A DNA stretch of 64,000 bases from Clostridium ljungdahlii DSM 13528 (GTDB lineage Bacteria > Bacillota > Clostridia > Clostridiales > Clostridiaceae). The translations under genes and the position numbers were made by a program. Shown here one piece after another: positions 11,322-20,427 of this stretch; positions within the stretch are counted from its first letter, which is position 1; each line of letters opens with the position of its first letter. The stretch spans positions 1,612,001 to 1,676,000 of the forward strand of contig NC_014328.1 in the NCBI RefSeq assembly GCF_000143685.1. Reading direction: 5' to 3'. The notes under the pieces are model-generated. The model saw nothing but the letters and a program-made list of their open reading frames with translations. It ran no database searches and was not told the DNA's origin.

Positions 11322-13298
11322 TTAGTTTAATTTATAAGCTTCTGCAAACGCTGTAGATACTGCATTTGCAATTCTGCCAACTTGTGCAGTGTCACCAATT
11401 TTAATTACATTGTGGAAATTTGTATTTAATTTCTCTGCTAAAGTCTGATCAGCATGTACTCCTAAAGAAAGTACTACATATTCAACTGGAAGCTTCTCTT
11501 TTTCTCCATCTTTTTCTTCTAATATAACTGACTCGTCTGTAATATCTACTAATTTGTGAGATGGCATGAAAGAGGTGTTCATTTTTTCTAATCTACCTTG
11601 TACATCGGTTAAGTTTTGCCAGCTAGCATCAGGACCAATTTTATCCATCATTTCTACAACGTATACTTTATTGTTCATTGTACCTAATAATTCAGCTGTT
11701 TCAAGCCCAGTCATACCAGAACCTATAACTGCCACCTTTTTATTTGAAATTTTAACTTTTCCTGATAAAATATCAGAACTTGTACAAACGTTTTTACCTT
11801 GTACACCAGGAATAGATTTAGGCACTATAGACGTGGAGCCTGTGCCTATAAACACTGCATATGGACTCAATTCTTTAATGGATTCTATTGTTGCTGGTGT
11901 ATTTAAATGAACTTCAACACCTAGTTTTTTTAATTGAACTTCAAAATATTTAATAAGCCAATTAATTTTTTCTTTGTGAGGTGGCTTGTTTGCTAAACAT
12001 AATTGTCCGCCAAGTTCTGAATTTTTTTCAAATAGTATTACTTTGAATTTACGTTCTGCTAGAACACGTGCTGCTTCCATTCCGGATGGACCTCCACCTA
12101 CGACAACTACCATACGTCCATTTCCATCTTGTCTGGAACTATTATAAAACCATTCACGAGCAGCTCTTGCATTAATTGCACAAGAAAATGGTTCACCTTT
12201 CATACCATTAACTGCCATGGAATCCATGCAATTTAAACATGAAATACATCTTCGAATTTCATCTACTCTGCCCTCAGCAGTTTTCTTTACCCAATCGGGA
12301 TCAGCAAGTAAGCCTCTGGCAATTGTTACGCAATCTACTTTTCCTTCTGAGATAACTTTTTCAGCGAAATCAGGATTACGGATGGTACCTACTCCAAATA
12401 CAGGCACATCAACTGCTTTTTTAACAGCTTCTGCTAAATATATTTTCCATCCTTCTGGATAAGAAGTAGGTTCCCAAGCTTTATTCATTGTTTCATAAAT
12501 TCCAGCAGATACATTTATGGCATCCAGTCCAAAAGGTACAAGGTATTTACAAATTTCAACAGCTTCATCTAACAATAATCCATCTTCCTTAATTGGAAAT
12601 ACAGAATCTCTTAAAAATTCATCTGCAGATATTCTCATAATTACTGGATATTCACGGCCAACTCGCTGACGAATTCCCTGGATAATTTCTTTAATAATAC
12701 GAGCTCTATTTTCCGTACTTCCACCGTATTCATCAGTTCGTTTGTTTGTAAATGGGGAAAGAAATTGATTTAGCATATATCCATGTGCTGCATGAAGTTC
12801 AACACCATCAATACCAGCTTTGTAGCATCTTTCTGCTGCATTTATAAAATCTTGTACAAGACTCTTTACTTCTGCGTTTGTCATTTCACGACAGGGTGCT
12901 TGAGTTAGCATACTTTTAATGCCGCTTGGAGAAATTGTTGGTTTTCCACCAATTACTTCACATACAGTTTGACGTCCTGGATGATGCAATTGAATGAAGA
13001 TAGCACCATCATAATAATGTACTGCATTTGCAAGCTTTCTAAGACCTGGAATACATTCATCAGTAGCTGCAGAAGATTGGCGGGGCATCATAATTCCAGT
13101 ATCGTTGTTTACTCGAGTAACCTCATTTATAATAAGGCCTACTCCGCCTTTAGCTCGTTCAGCATAGTATGCACATTCACATTCAGAAATTGTTGCATTT
13201 TCATTTGCAGTTGCTGATCCCATAGCTCCCATTACAACACGGTTTCGTATTTTTAAGCTTCCAATATTTATTGGAGATAATAAATTTTCATAACTCAT
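11322..13298 (-). CDS. NADH:flavin oxidoreductase, old yellow enzyme / 2,4-dienoyl-CoA reductase type
   Basis: A 658-aa flavo-iron-sulfur reductase. Residues 1 to about 370 are an FMN TIM barrel with the LHAAHGYMLNQFLSPFTNKR block. A 4Fe-4S motif follows (RCISCLNCMD, then a further C in FSCAINARA). The C-terminal part is an FAD/NAD(P) disulfide-reductase-like domain with VVVVGGGPSGMEAARVLAE and VAVIGSGMTGLETAELLG. Such enzymes reduce activated C=C bonds with NAD(P)H. The start has AGGAGGATTT six bases upstream. It is the second gene of a unit with the iron alcohol dehydrogenase (22 bp apart) and is divergent from a PucR-type regulator, which suggests a substrate-induced two-step reduction or oxidation. 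The physiological substrate is unknown. Confidence 0.9.
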   Translation of the reverse strand: MSYENLLSPINIGSLKIRNRVVMGAMGSATANENATISECECAYYAERAKGGVGLIINEVTRVNNDTGIMMPRQSSAATDECIPGLRKLANAVHYYDGAIFIQLHHPGRQTVCEVIGGKPTISPSGIKSMLTQAPCREMTNAEVKSLVQDFINAAERCYKAGIDGVELHAAHGYMLNQFLSPFTNKRTDEYGGSTENRARIIKEIIQGIRQRVGREYPVIMRISADEFLRDSVFPIKEDGLLLDEAVEICKYLVPFGLDAINVSAGIYETMNKAWEPTSYPEGWKIYLAEAVKKAVDVPVFGVGTIRNPDFAEKVISEGKVDCVTIARGLLADPDWVKKTAEGRVDEIRRCISCLNCMDSMAVNGMKGEPFSCAINARAAREWFYNSSRQDGNGRMVVVVGGGPSGMEAARVLAERKFKVILFEKNSELGGQLCLANKPPHKEKINWLIKYFEVQLKKLGVEVHLNTPATIESIKELSPYAVFIGTGSTSIVPKSIPGVQGKNVCTSSDILSGKVKISNKKVAVIGSGMTGLETAELLGTMNNKVYVVEMMDKIGPDASWQNLTDVQGRLEKMNTSFMPSHKLVDITDESVILEEKDGEKEKLPVEYVVLSLGVHADQTLAEKLNTNFHNVIKIGDTAQVGRIANAVSTAFAEAYKLN

Positions 13299-13320
13299 AA
13301 GTAAATCCTCCTATATTCTT

Positions 13321-14469
13321 TTATTGATATGTGTCATAGATTTTTTCAAGCAACTTTGGAACCATTTCATCTGTTACAGGAACACCGGCAAAATTGCGCA
13401 AAGGCTCACTGAGTACATAATCTGTACAATTTAAAACATCTTCTTTTTTAAGTCCCAGCTCTTTACAAGAAGGAATATTTAAGGATTTCATAAATTTACG
13501 AACACTATCTGCAACTGTTTTTCCAATTACAACACCATCTTCACTATCAACTATAATTCCCATGATTTTAGCTACTTTTTTAATTTTTTCAGGGAATTTT
13601 GGAGCTGTTAATTCTATTACAGTAGGTGTTACTAATGCACAACCTATGCCATGTGGAATGTGAAAATTAGCTCCAAAGGAATGTGCAATAGCGTGTCCAA
13701 CATGAACTGTAGAATCATTGAAGGATTTACCTGCAAAATTACTTGCTAAAGCCAAATTATCTCTAGCTTCATAATTACCAGGTTCTTTATATGCAACAGG
13801 AAGCCAATTTACAATTCTTTCAATTGCATCATAAGCAAGTAAATCAGAATGAGGATTTGGCTGCATGCTTGTTAAGGATTCAGTACAGTGTGAAAAAGCA
13901 TCCATACCTGTATAAACTGTAATATCCTTTGGCAAGCTGAGAGTAAGTTCTGGATCTAAAATTGAAAAAGATGGCACAGAAAAGCATCCAACTTTTTCGT
14001 GATTTTTAGTATCTGTAATGACAGCTACAAAGGTACATTCTGAGCCAGTACCTGATGTGGTTGGTATTAAAACAAATTTTACTGGTGGATTTTTCATAGG
14101 TGCATGATGTATCATATCACTAACTGTGATTTCATTTGCAGTAAAACAAGCTATTCCTTTTGCTGTATCCAGCACACTTCCCCCACCTACACCGATAATA
14201 CCGTCTACGTGTTCTTTCTTTGCCATATTACCACCAGCTTCTACTGTGTAATCAGGTGCATCCATTTCTACACCATTAAATATGACAGTTTCTATATTTG
14301 CTTTTTTTAAGCTATCTATTGATTTTTGAGAGTGTCCTAAAGCTTCAACTTGTTTATCTGTTACAATCATTACTTTTGTAAATCCTAATTCTTTTGCAAT
14401 TTCTCCCGTTGAATTAATTGCACCAGCGCTGTAAGCTACTGTACATAGCTGACCATATCTTCTTATCAT
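13321..14469 (-). CDS. Iron-containing alcohol dehydrogenase
   Basis: A 382-aa NAD(P)-dependent, metal-dependent dehydrogenase of the Fe-ADH family (butanol/lactaldehyde/4-hydroxybutyrate type). The dinucleotide loop is GVGGGSVLDTAKGIA. Metal ligands are the D and H of GMDAFSHCTES and the two H in HVGHAIAHSFGANFHIPHG. ATG 14469 is used because GGAGGG lies six bases upstream; an in-frame TTG 18 bp earlier would put the RBS inside the gene. It is first in the transcript, followed by the flavin reductase. Alcohol or semialdehyde substrate unknown. Confidence 0.92.
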   Translation of the reverse strand: MIRRYGQLCTVAYSAGAINSTGEIAKELGFTKVMIVTDKQVEALGHSQKSIDSLKKANIETVIFNGVEMDAPDYTVEAGGNMAKKEHVDGIIGVGGGSVLDTAKGIACFTANEITVSDMIHHAPMKNPPVKFVLIPTTSGTGSECTFVAVITDTKNHEKVGCFSVPSFSILDPELTLSLPKDITVYTGMDAFSHCTESLTSMQPNPHSDLLAYDAIERIVNWLPVAYKEPGNYEARDNLALASNFAGKSFNDSTVHVGHAIAHSFGANFHIPHGIGCALVTPTVIELTAPKFPEKIKKVAKIMGIIVDSEDGVVIGKTVADSVRKFMKSLNIPSCKELGLKKEDVLNCTDYVLSEPLRNFAGVPVTDEMVPKLLEKIYDTYQ

Positions 14470-14696
14470 GTTTATCCCTCCAAGCAATTATTGTTATTTT
14501 TTTATCAACCTTAAGAAAATTATAACACTGCATATTTTTAATATCTTCGTCAAGGTTTGAGAATTTGAATAATATAATTTGTAATTTTTTACAAGTATTA
14601 ATTGGATATTATTGCTTATGGAATTGTTTACTATGCTAATTTCTGCTATGATTAGATTAGTAAGATAGTTAATATTTCAACAAAGAAGGGATAATT

Positions 14697-16265
14697 ATGT
14701 CTGTACAATTTTCTACAATTACTGGATTACTTGATAAATTCAGCATAAAAGTCCATCTTAAAGAAGATTGTGAATTGATAGGATTTCGATATTTAAATAA
14801 AGATGTTTCAGTATATCTTTCTGATTATTTGTATATAGGGAAAGTGTCCGACTTGGCAGAAATGCCTTCTTCTAGCAGAGCAAACTATATGTTATATGAA
14901 GATATTCTATTATCTACTTTATACAAGCAAGAAAGTATGTCCAATATCATTTTAGTTTCTAACAAGAGTGACATTACCTCTATCATAGACATCTTGCAGG
15001 ACTTATTTGATATGGAGATTAAAATGGTTAATTTCACAAATAAGTTGTTAGAACTTTGTCAAGAGGGGACAACTATCCAGCAGCTTTTGGATGTTGGGTA
15101 TGAAACTTTAGGCAACCCTTTATTATTAGTGGATATTTCTCTTTGTTTTATGGCTCATGCTGGAGGAAATACTATAAAAAATGAACCACTGTGGGAATGG
15201 ACACTTTCCAAAGGCTATGTAACTGAAGCGTATGTTAATTCAATCATGGAAAATAAAATTGATAGGAATATAGAAAGTGAGCATAATGAAAATTCAGATC
15301 TAATTTTATGGGAATCCGGATTACTAAATCATAGGCAATTGGTAGGAAGAGTCTTAAAAAATAAGCAGCCTTTAGCATATTTGAAGATGTTAGAATACAA
15401 TAAGCCAATTACAAAATATGATGAACAAATGTTAATAACTCTCTGTAGATTTCTTTCTTTGACGATTAAGGGCTCTAATGAAAGTTTCTCATCTACCAAT
15501 CCTTTAGTGGATTCATTTATTACGGCATTGCTCAATCAGAAATTATATGACCATGATGCCATTAGCGAACGTGCAAGATCATTCAATTTAAAACTTTATG
15601 ATAATTTATATGTTATTGCCATTGAATTAAATGATATAAATAGAAATGAAGATAAAATCTATTATTTGAAAAGAAAAATGCAAAATTATTTTAATAGAGA
15701 TACAGTAATTATTTATGATAAATATATTGTGGTTTTACTGGATGTTAAAGGAGAAAATATATTTAATAAAAATGAATTGAACTTATTTAGAAAATTACTA
15801 GAAAAACACAACTGTAGGGCTGGTATCAGTAAGGTTTTTCATAATTTATATGATTTATCAGAATATTATAAGCAAACTATTACTAGTTTATCAATTGGAA
15901 ATCAAATACATAGTTCTGAGCGAATTTTAAATTATAATGATTTTATAGTGACACATATGATTTTAAGTTTTGGAGACAAAGCACATCTTAAAATCCTTGT
16001 TCACCCAATTGTAAAACTTTTAATTCATATTGATGAAGAAAAAAATAGTGATTTTTTTAAAACACTGTGTGCTTATTTAAAACATAATCAGGATGTTACT
16101 TTAACTTCGAAAGCTCTCCACATTCATTATAATACTTTAAAATATCGAATTAAACGTATTATAGAATTAACGAATATTGACTTTAATAATAGTGAACTGT
16201 TATTTGAAGTACAATTATCAGAAAAGGTTTTAAAATTAGTAAAACAAATAGGAATTGAAAAATAA
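14697..16265 (+). CDS. PucR/CdaR-type transcriptional regulator (1)
   Basis: A 522-aa regulator with an N-terminal PucR-like sensing region, a central GGDEF-like/GAF-type segment and a C-terminal PucR helix-turn-helix (TSKALHIHYNTLKYRIKRII near residue 480). PucR-type proteins are activators of purine, ureide or sugar-acid pathways. It is transcribed away from the iron alcohol dehydrogenase and flavin reductase across a 227-bp promoter region, so it most likely controls that pair. The weak AAGAAGGG before ATG 14697 serves as RBS. A second homologue lies near the allantoin cluster at 44764. Confidence 0.85.
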   Translation: MSVQFSTITGLLDKFSIKVHLKEDCELIGFRYLNKDVSVYLSDYLYIGKVSDLAEMPSSSRANYMLYEDILLSTLYKQESMSNIILVSNKSDITSIIDILQDLFDMEIKMVNFTNKLLELCQEGTTIQQLLDVGYETLGNPLLLVDISLCFMAHAGGNTIKNEPLWEWTLSKGYVTEAYVNSIMENKIDRNIESEHNENSDLILWESGLLNHRQLVGRVLKNKQPLAYLKMLEYNKPITKYDEQMLITLCRFLSLTIKGSNESFSSTNPLVDSFITALLNQKLYDHDAISERARSFNLKLYDNLYVIAIELNDINRNEDKIYYLKRKMQNYFNRDTVIIYDKYIVVLLDVKGENIFNKNELNLFRKLLEKHNCRAGISKVFHNLYDLSEYYKQTITSLSIGNQIHSSERILNYNDFIVTHMILSFGDKAHLKILVHPIVKLLIHIDEEKNSDFFKTLCAYLKHNQDVTLTSKALHIHYNTLKYRIKRIIELTNIDFNNSELLFEVQLSEKVLKLVKQIGIEK

Positions 16266-16324
16266 TTACGTTAATGATAAAGTGATAATATCATAAAAAT
16301 TAAAAGTAAACTCGGAGTGATAAT

Positions 16325-17224
16325 ATGAAATATGTGGACATTAAAAATAAACAAGGATTAACTGAAGAAGAGTTTTTAAAGCAATATGATGATAGTATAT
16401 ATGAAAAACCATCTCTTACTGTAGATATGTTGATTTTTACAGTAATGAACGAAAAAAAGGAAAATTACAGGAAGCTTCCAGAAAAATCTTTAAAGATTCT
16501 TTTAGTAAAGAGAGGAGATCATCCATGCATTGGGAAATGGGCACTTCCTGGTGGATTTGTAGGTATTAATGAAAGCTTGGACGAAGCAGCTTTACGTGTA
16601 TTAAGAGCAGAAACTAATGTTGATGATATTTATATGGAACAGTTATATACCTGGGGAGAAGTTGATAGAGATCCTAGGACTAGAGTAATAAGTTCATCTT
16701 ATATGGCACTTGTGGACAGCAGTTCATTAAGCATTAAAGCTGGCAGTGATGAAGAAGATGCGGCATGGTTTAATGTCAGTTACAATTTGCTTCAAGAAAA
16801 AAAAGAAGCAATGGAAAAAGGATATATTTATGAACAAATAGTACAAATAAAACTCTGGAATGAAAATGAGGAACTATCTGCCAAGATAAGAATTATAGAA
16901 AATCCAGATGGTGAAGTAAGTAGAGAAATTACGGAATCTACAGGTATTGCTTTTGATCATGGTAAGTTTATTGAATATGCTATTAGCAGGTTAAGAAATA
17001 AAATTGAATATACAAGTTTAGCATTTAATCTTATGCCAGAATTATTTACGTTAACGGAACTTCAGCAGGTTTATGAGGTTATACAAGGAAAAGAACTTTT
17101 AGCAGCTGCCTTTAGAAGAAAAGTTGCAAGTATGGTTATTGAAACAAATCAGTTTACAAAGGATGCTGGGCATAGACCTTCAAAATTATTTAGATATAAT
17201 TCAGGTTGGAAAAGAAACATGTAA
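16325..17224 (+). CDS. NUDIX-domain protein with winged helix, NrtR-like regulator
   Basis: A 299-aa protein. A NUDIX domain (about 35-175) with the box GGFVGINESLDEAALRVL is followed by a C-terminal segment with LTELQQVYEVIQG and AAFRRKVASMV, matching the winged-helix tail of NrtR regulators. The catalytic box is degenerate: where the canonical form has REUXEE the sequence has RVLRAE, so hydrolysis is doubtful and ADP-ribose sensing is more likely. NrtR proteins repress NAD-metabolism genes and respond to ADP-ribose. It is followed 15 bp later by a DUF4291 gene and a NADAR remnant, which fits an NAD/ADP-ribose theme. Confidence 0.82.
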   Translation: MKYVDIKNKQGLTEEEFLKQYDDSIYEKPSLTVDMLIFTVMNEKKENYRKLPEKSLKILLVKRGDHPCIGKWALPGGFVGINESLDEAALRVLRAETNVDDIYMEQLYTWGEVDRDPRTRVISSSYMALVDSSSLSIKAGSDEEDAAWFNVSYNLLQEKKEAMEKGYIYEQIVQIKLWNENEELSAKIRIIENPDGEVSREITESTGIAFDHGKFIEYAISRLRNKIEYTSLAFNLMPELFTLTELQQVYEVIQGKELLAAAFRRKVASMVIETNQFTKDAGHRPSKLFRYNSGWKRNM

Positions 17225-17239
17225 AAGGAGAATTTAAAT

Positions 17240-17824
17240 ATGGAAAAGAAAATATGTGCTTCATATACTGAAAATTCAATTCGGGTATATCAAGCGTATA
17301 ATAATAAAGTTGCGGAGGAGTGCCTTAAGCTAGGTACTTTTGGTGAATCTTTCAAGATGGAAAGAATGACTTGGATAAAACCATCTTTTTTATGGATGAT
17401 GTATAGATGTGGTTGGGGGAAAAAAGAAAATCAAGAGAGAGTTCTTGCTATAGATATTTCAAGAAATGGATTTGAAGAAATGCTGTCCAACGTTGTTTTG
17501 TCAACATATAGCGAAAAAGTATATAAGTCTCATGAAAATTGGAAATTTCAATTAAAAACTTCAAATGTAAGGTGTCAGTGGGACCCTGAAAGGGATATTT
17601 ATGGAAACAAGCTAGACAGAAGGTCAATTCAAATTGGACTTCAGGGAGAAATGGTATATAAATACGTTAATAATTTGATTTTAAATATTGAAGATATGAC
17701 AAATAAGGTGAGTAAATGGTCAAAGGATATTCGGGATAAAAAGCTAGATTTTAAAGAATTGCCAGTTGAAAATGAGTATTATGTGGACAATCTTATAAAA
17801 GAAAAATTAGGTATGAGTATTTAA
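17240..17824 (+). CDS. DUF4291 family protein
   Basis: A 194-aa cytoplasmic protein recognisable by the conserved N-terminal blocks IRVYQAYNNKVAEECLK and MTWIKPSFLWMMYRCGWG, then QERVLAIDI and a mid-protein VRCQWDPERD segment. The family has no proven function known to me. It often keeps company with NUDIX, macro-domain or ADP-ribosylation genes, as here, so a role in nucleotide or ADP-ribose chemistry is an inference. RBS AAAAGGAG precedes ATG 17240. It is translationally close to the NrtR-like gene and is followed by a truncated NADAR gene. Confidence 0.8.
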   Translation: MEKKICASYTENSIRVYQAYNNKVAEECLKLGTFGESFKMERMTWIKPSFLWMMYRCGWGKKENQERVLAIDISRNGFEEMLSNVVLSTYSEKVYKSHENWKFQLKTSNVRCQWDPERDIYGNKLDRRSIQIGLQGEMVYKYVNNLILNIEDMTNKVSKWSKDIRDKKLDFKELPVENEYYVDNLIKEKLGMSI

Positions 17825-17860
17825 AGTTATTTCACAATTGATGAGGAGAAAATTATAAAA

Positions 17861-18022
17861 ATGAAATATGCAATTGATAGTTTAAAACATGATTTTCAAA
17901 AGGGGAAAAGAATGAAATACTTATTTTTTGGTGGGCACCAACCCTCTAAGGATGCTAGTATTACAAAAACTTGTTTAAGCCAGTGGTGGAAAGCAAATTT
18001 TGTTATAGAAATTTATCTCTAA
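17861..18022 (+). pseudogene. Truncated NADAR (YbiA-like) gene
   Basis: A 53-codon frame with RBS GAGGAGAA. Residues from about 18 on read MKYLFFGGHQPSKDASIT and KTCLSQWWKANF, the characteristic N-terminal block of NADAR-domain proteins, which usually continue into an AEHWMM motif over some 150 residues. Here the frame ends at VIEIYL before any of that, and no continuation is found in the next bases. NADAR enzymes act on ADP-ribose or riboflavin-pathway N-glycosides. The gene is a remnant that was probably third in the NUDIX/DUF4291 operon. Confidence 0.75.
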
Positions 18023-18028
18023 CAATAG

Positions 18029-18291
18029 TTGACAATAGATATGTGTATATAATACAATAAAAAAAGATAGATTTCATTAAAATAAAAATAAAGAGGTATT
18101 TTATGAGCGTGGTAGTATCTAAATAGATTAAACTTTATATTTAAATAAATCTTTGAAAAAAGGGTAGTTTTTATACCTTTGTTTGTCGTAGATTTATTTA
18201 AAGCAATCTATGGAGATACAAAGCTATAAAATACCGTTATTATATTTACAGGATAGTTCTTTATGGCTATCTTAATGGTATGTATTTTAAG
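18029..18291 (+). other. Non-coding stretch with a promoter and decayed reading frame
   Basis: TTGACA (18029-18034) and TACAAT (18053-18058) are 18 bp apart. An RBS-like AAAGAGG leads to a short frame MSVVVSK that stops at once. Around 18165-18290 one frame gives hydrophobic pieces (VVFIPLFVVDLFKAIYGDT, FFMAILMVCILSCG) interrupted by two stops, suggesting a dead small membrane-protein gene. AAATAAATCT and AGATTTATTT form an inverted repeat inside it. A structured leader RNA cannot be excluded. Confidence 0.35.
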
Positions 18292-18320
18292 CTGTGGAAA
18301 TGTCCACAGTTTTTTTTTTT
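18292..18320 (+). terminator. Rho-independent terminator
   Basis: CTGTGGA-AATG-TCCACAG (18292-18309) followed by eleven Ts. It insulates the MutS-like gene from the decayed stretch upstream. Confidence 0.9.
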
Positions 18321-18421
18321 GTAAAAATAATATTTAATAAGTATAATGTGTCAAAGGTGAAATCTATCCAAGATATTTGTATCTTCATAGAATATTAAAT
18401 TCTATGTAAGGAGAAAAGAAA

Positions 18422-20335
18422 ATGAATACAAACACTTTTGATAAATTGCAATATAATGACTTAAAGAAAATAGTAAAATCTTATTGTGTAAGCGGATTAG
18501 GAAAAAAGTTAATAGATAAGCTTAAGCCAAGTACAAATTTAAAGGTTATAGATAAAAGGCTGAATGAAACCAGTGAAGGAAGAGCTTTATTAGATACTTG
18601 CAGTTATATACCTTTAGAGGGAATATTCAATATAGATAATATTATAGATAATGTTGAAAAAGGTATGGTGCTGGAGCCAGAAGATTTAACTACTCTCTGC
18701 AATTTTTTAAGAGGGTGCAGAAAAATTAAGAATTTTATGAAAGATAAAGAATTTTATGCTCCAACATTAAGTTCATATGGTAATTCAATTACAGAATTTA
18801 CATTTATAGAAGAAGAGATTGAACTTTCTATAAGGGGAAGCTTGGTGGATTCTAACGCTAGCAAAGAATTAAGAAAAATAAGAAGACTTATAGAAAATAC
18901 GGAAAGTAAGATACAAGATAAATTAGAAAAGTTTTTAAAAAATAGTAGTAATAAAAAATATATACAGGAATTTTTTATAAGCAAAAGAAATGGAAGGTAT
19001 ACTATACCTATAAAAGCTGCATATAAGAATCAAGTTCCAGGCAATATAGTAGAAACTTCTTCTAAAGGTTCCACTATATTCATAGAGCCAAATAATATAA
19101 GTAAAAGTACAGAAGAATTAACAGCATTAAAAGCTGAAGAATCAATAGAAGAATATAAAATACTATCTACTTTAACAGCATTAGTATTTGATAATTTAAG
19201 AGAAATTAAAATTAATATGGAAGTTATTGAAGAATATGATATGATTTTTGCTAAGGCGAAATACAGTAAAGCTATTAATGGAATGAAGCCTAAAATTAAT
19301 GATTATGGATATATAAATATCATAAAGGGAAAACATCCATTGTTAAAGGGTGATGTAGTACCTTTAGATTTTAAGGTAGGTGATGATTATAGAACTTTAA
19401 TAATAACAGGACCTAATGCAGGTGGAAAAACAGTAGTATTAAAAACAGTAGGAATTTTAACCTTAGCAGTTCAATCAGGATTTCATATTTCAGCTGCAGA
19501 AGGAACAGAAATATCTGTATTTGAAAAAATATTTGTTGATATTGGAGACGATCAAAGTATAGAAAATGCACTAAGTACTTTTTCTTCCCATATAAAAAAT
19601 TTAGCAGATATAATTGACAATAGCAATAAATCTACACTTATATTGTGCGATGAAATAGGAAGCGGAACAGAACCTAATGAAGGAGCAGGACTTGCTATAG
19701 CCATATTAGAGGAATTTTATCATAAAGGATGTATTACAGTAGCTACTACTCATTATGGTGAAATAAAGAATTTTTCAGAAATTCACGAAGATTTTCAAAA
19801 TGCGGCTATGCAATTTGAAAGTGAAACATTAGAACCATTGTATAAATTAGTTATAGGTAAATCTGGAGAGAGCAATGCACTTTGGATATCTAAAAAAATG
19901 GGTATAAAAAACTCTGTACTTGAGAAAGCAGAAAGCTATATAAAAAATAAAGATTATAACTTTAAATTAGTTAAAGAGAGCAAAATTAAAAATAGAAAAG
20001 TTGAAGAAGAATTTGATGAACACAAAAACTATTACTACTTTAAAATAGGAGATAGGGTATTTCTTATGGACTATGAAGATTTTGCTATTGTCTATAAAGA
20101 AAAGGATAGGTTTAACAATGTTACTGTATTGTATAAAGAAAATTTTATAGAAGTTAATGAAAAGAGAATCAGGCTAGAATTAAAAGCAGAAGATTTGTAT
20201 CCTAAGGACTATGATTTAAATACTCTATTTGTAAGTTATAAAGATAGAAAGTTAGAAAGAGACATTATAAGGGGCTCTAAAAAGGCTTTAAAAAAGATTC
20301 AAAAAGAAATAAAAAATCAATATCATAAGGAATGA
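18422..20335 (+). CDS. MutS2-like DNA-binding ATPase lacking the Smr domain
   Basis: A 637-aa MutS-family protein: core and lever domains (1-300), then an ABC-type ATPase with Walker A GPNAGGKT near 330, FSSHIKNLADII, Walker B LILCDEIGSGTEPNEGAG and the ATTHYGEIK histidine switch. The C-terminal part (about 530-637) holds a KOW-like IGDRVFLMDYEDFAIVY segment and a basic tail. Full MutS2 is about 780 aa and ends in an Smr nuclease domain; that domain is absent here. MutS2 acts on recombination intermediates or on collided ribosomes; this paralogue could bind but probably not cut. It is a single gene with its own RBS (AAGGAGAA). Confidence 0.85.
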   Translation: MNTNTFDKLQYNDLKKIVKSYCVSGLGKKLIDKLKPSTNLKVIDKRLNETSEGRALLDTCSYIPLEGIFNIDNIIDNVEKGMVLEPEDLTTLCNFLRGCRKIKNFMKDKEFYAPTLSSYGNSITEFTFIEEEIELSIRGSLVDSNASKELRKIRRLIENTESKIQDKLEKFLKNSSNKKYIQEFFISKRNGRYTIPIKAAYKNQVPGNIVETSSKGSTIFIEPNNISKSTEELTALKAEESIEEYKILSTLTALVFDNLREIKINMEVIEEYDMIFAKAKYSKAINGMKPKINDYGYINIIKGKHPLLKGDVVPLDFKVGDDYRTLIITGPNAGGKTVVLKTVGILTLAVQSGFHISAAEGTEISVFEKIFVDIGDDQSIENALSTFSSHIKNLADIIDNSNKSTLILCDEIGSGTEPNEGAGLAIAILEEFYHKGCITVATTHYGEIKNFSEIHEDFQNAAMQFESETLEPLYKLVIGKSGESNALWISKKMGIKNSVLEKAESYIKNKDYNFKLVKESKIKNRKVEEEFDEHKNYYYFKIGDRVFLMDYEDFAIVYKEKDRFNNVTVLYKENFIEVNEKRIRLELKAEDLYPKDYDLNTLFVSYKDRKLERDIIRGSKKALKKIQKEIKNQYHKE

Positions 20336-20385
20336 AATCTTGCACTATATAAACATTATTGTTTATTATGAATTAAAATAACACT

Positions 20386-20415
20386 ATAAGCCGGGAATTT
20401 AAGATCTCGGCTTAT
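20386..20415. terminator. Bidirectional terminator between convergent genes
   Basis: ATAAGCCG (20386-20393) and CGGCTTAT (20408-20415) form the stem. It separates the MutS-like gene from the convergent M42 peptidase gene. Confidence 0.65.
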
Positions 20416-20427
20416 TATAAAGCTTGG

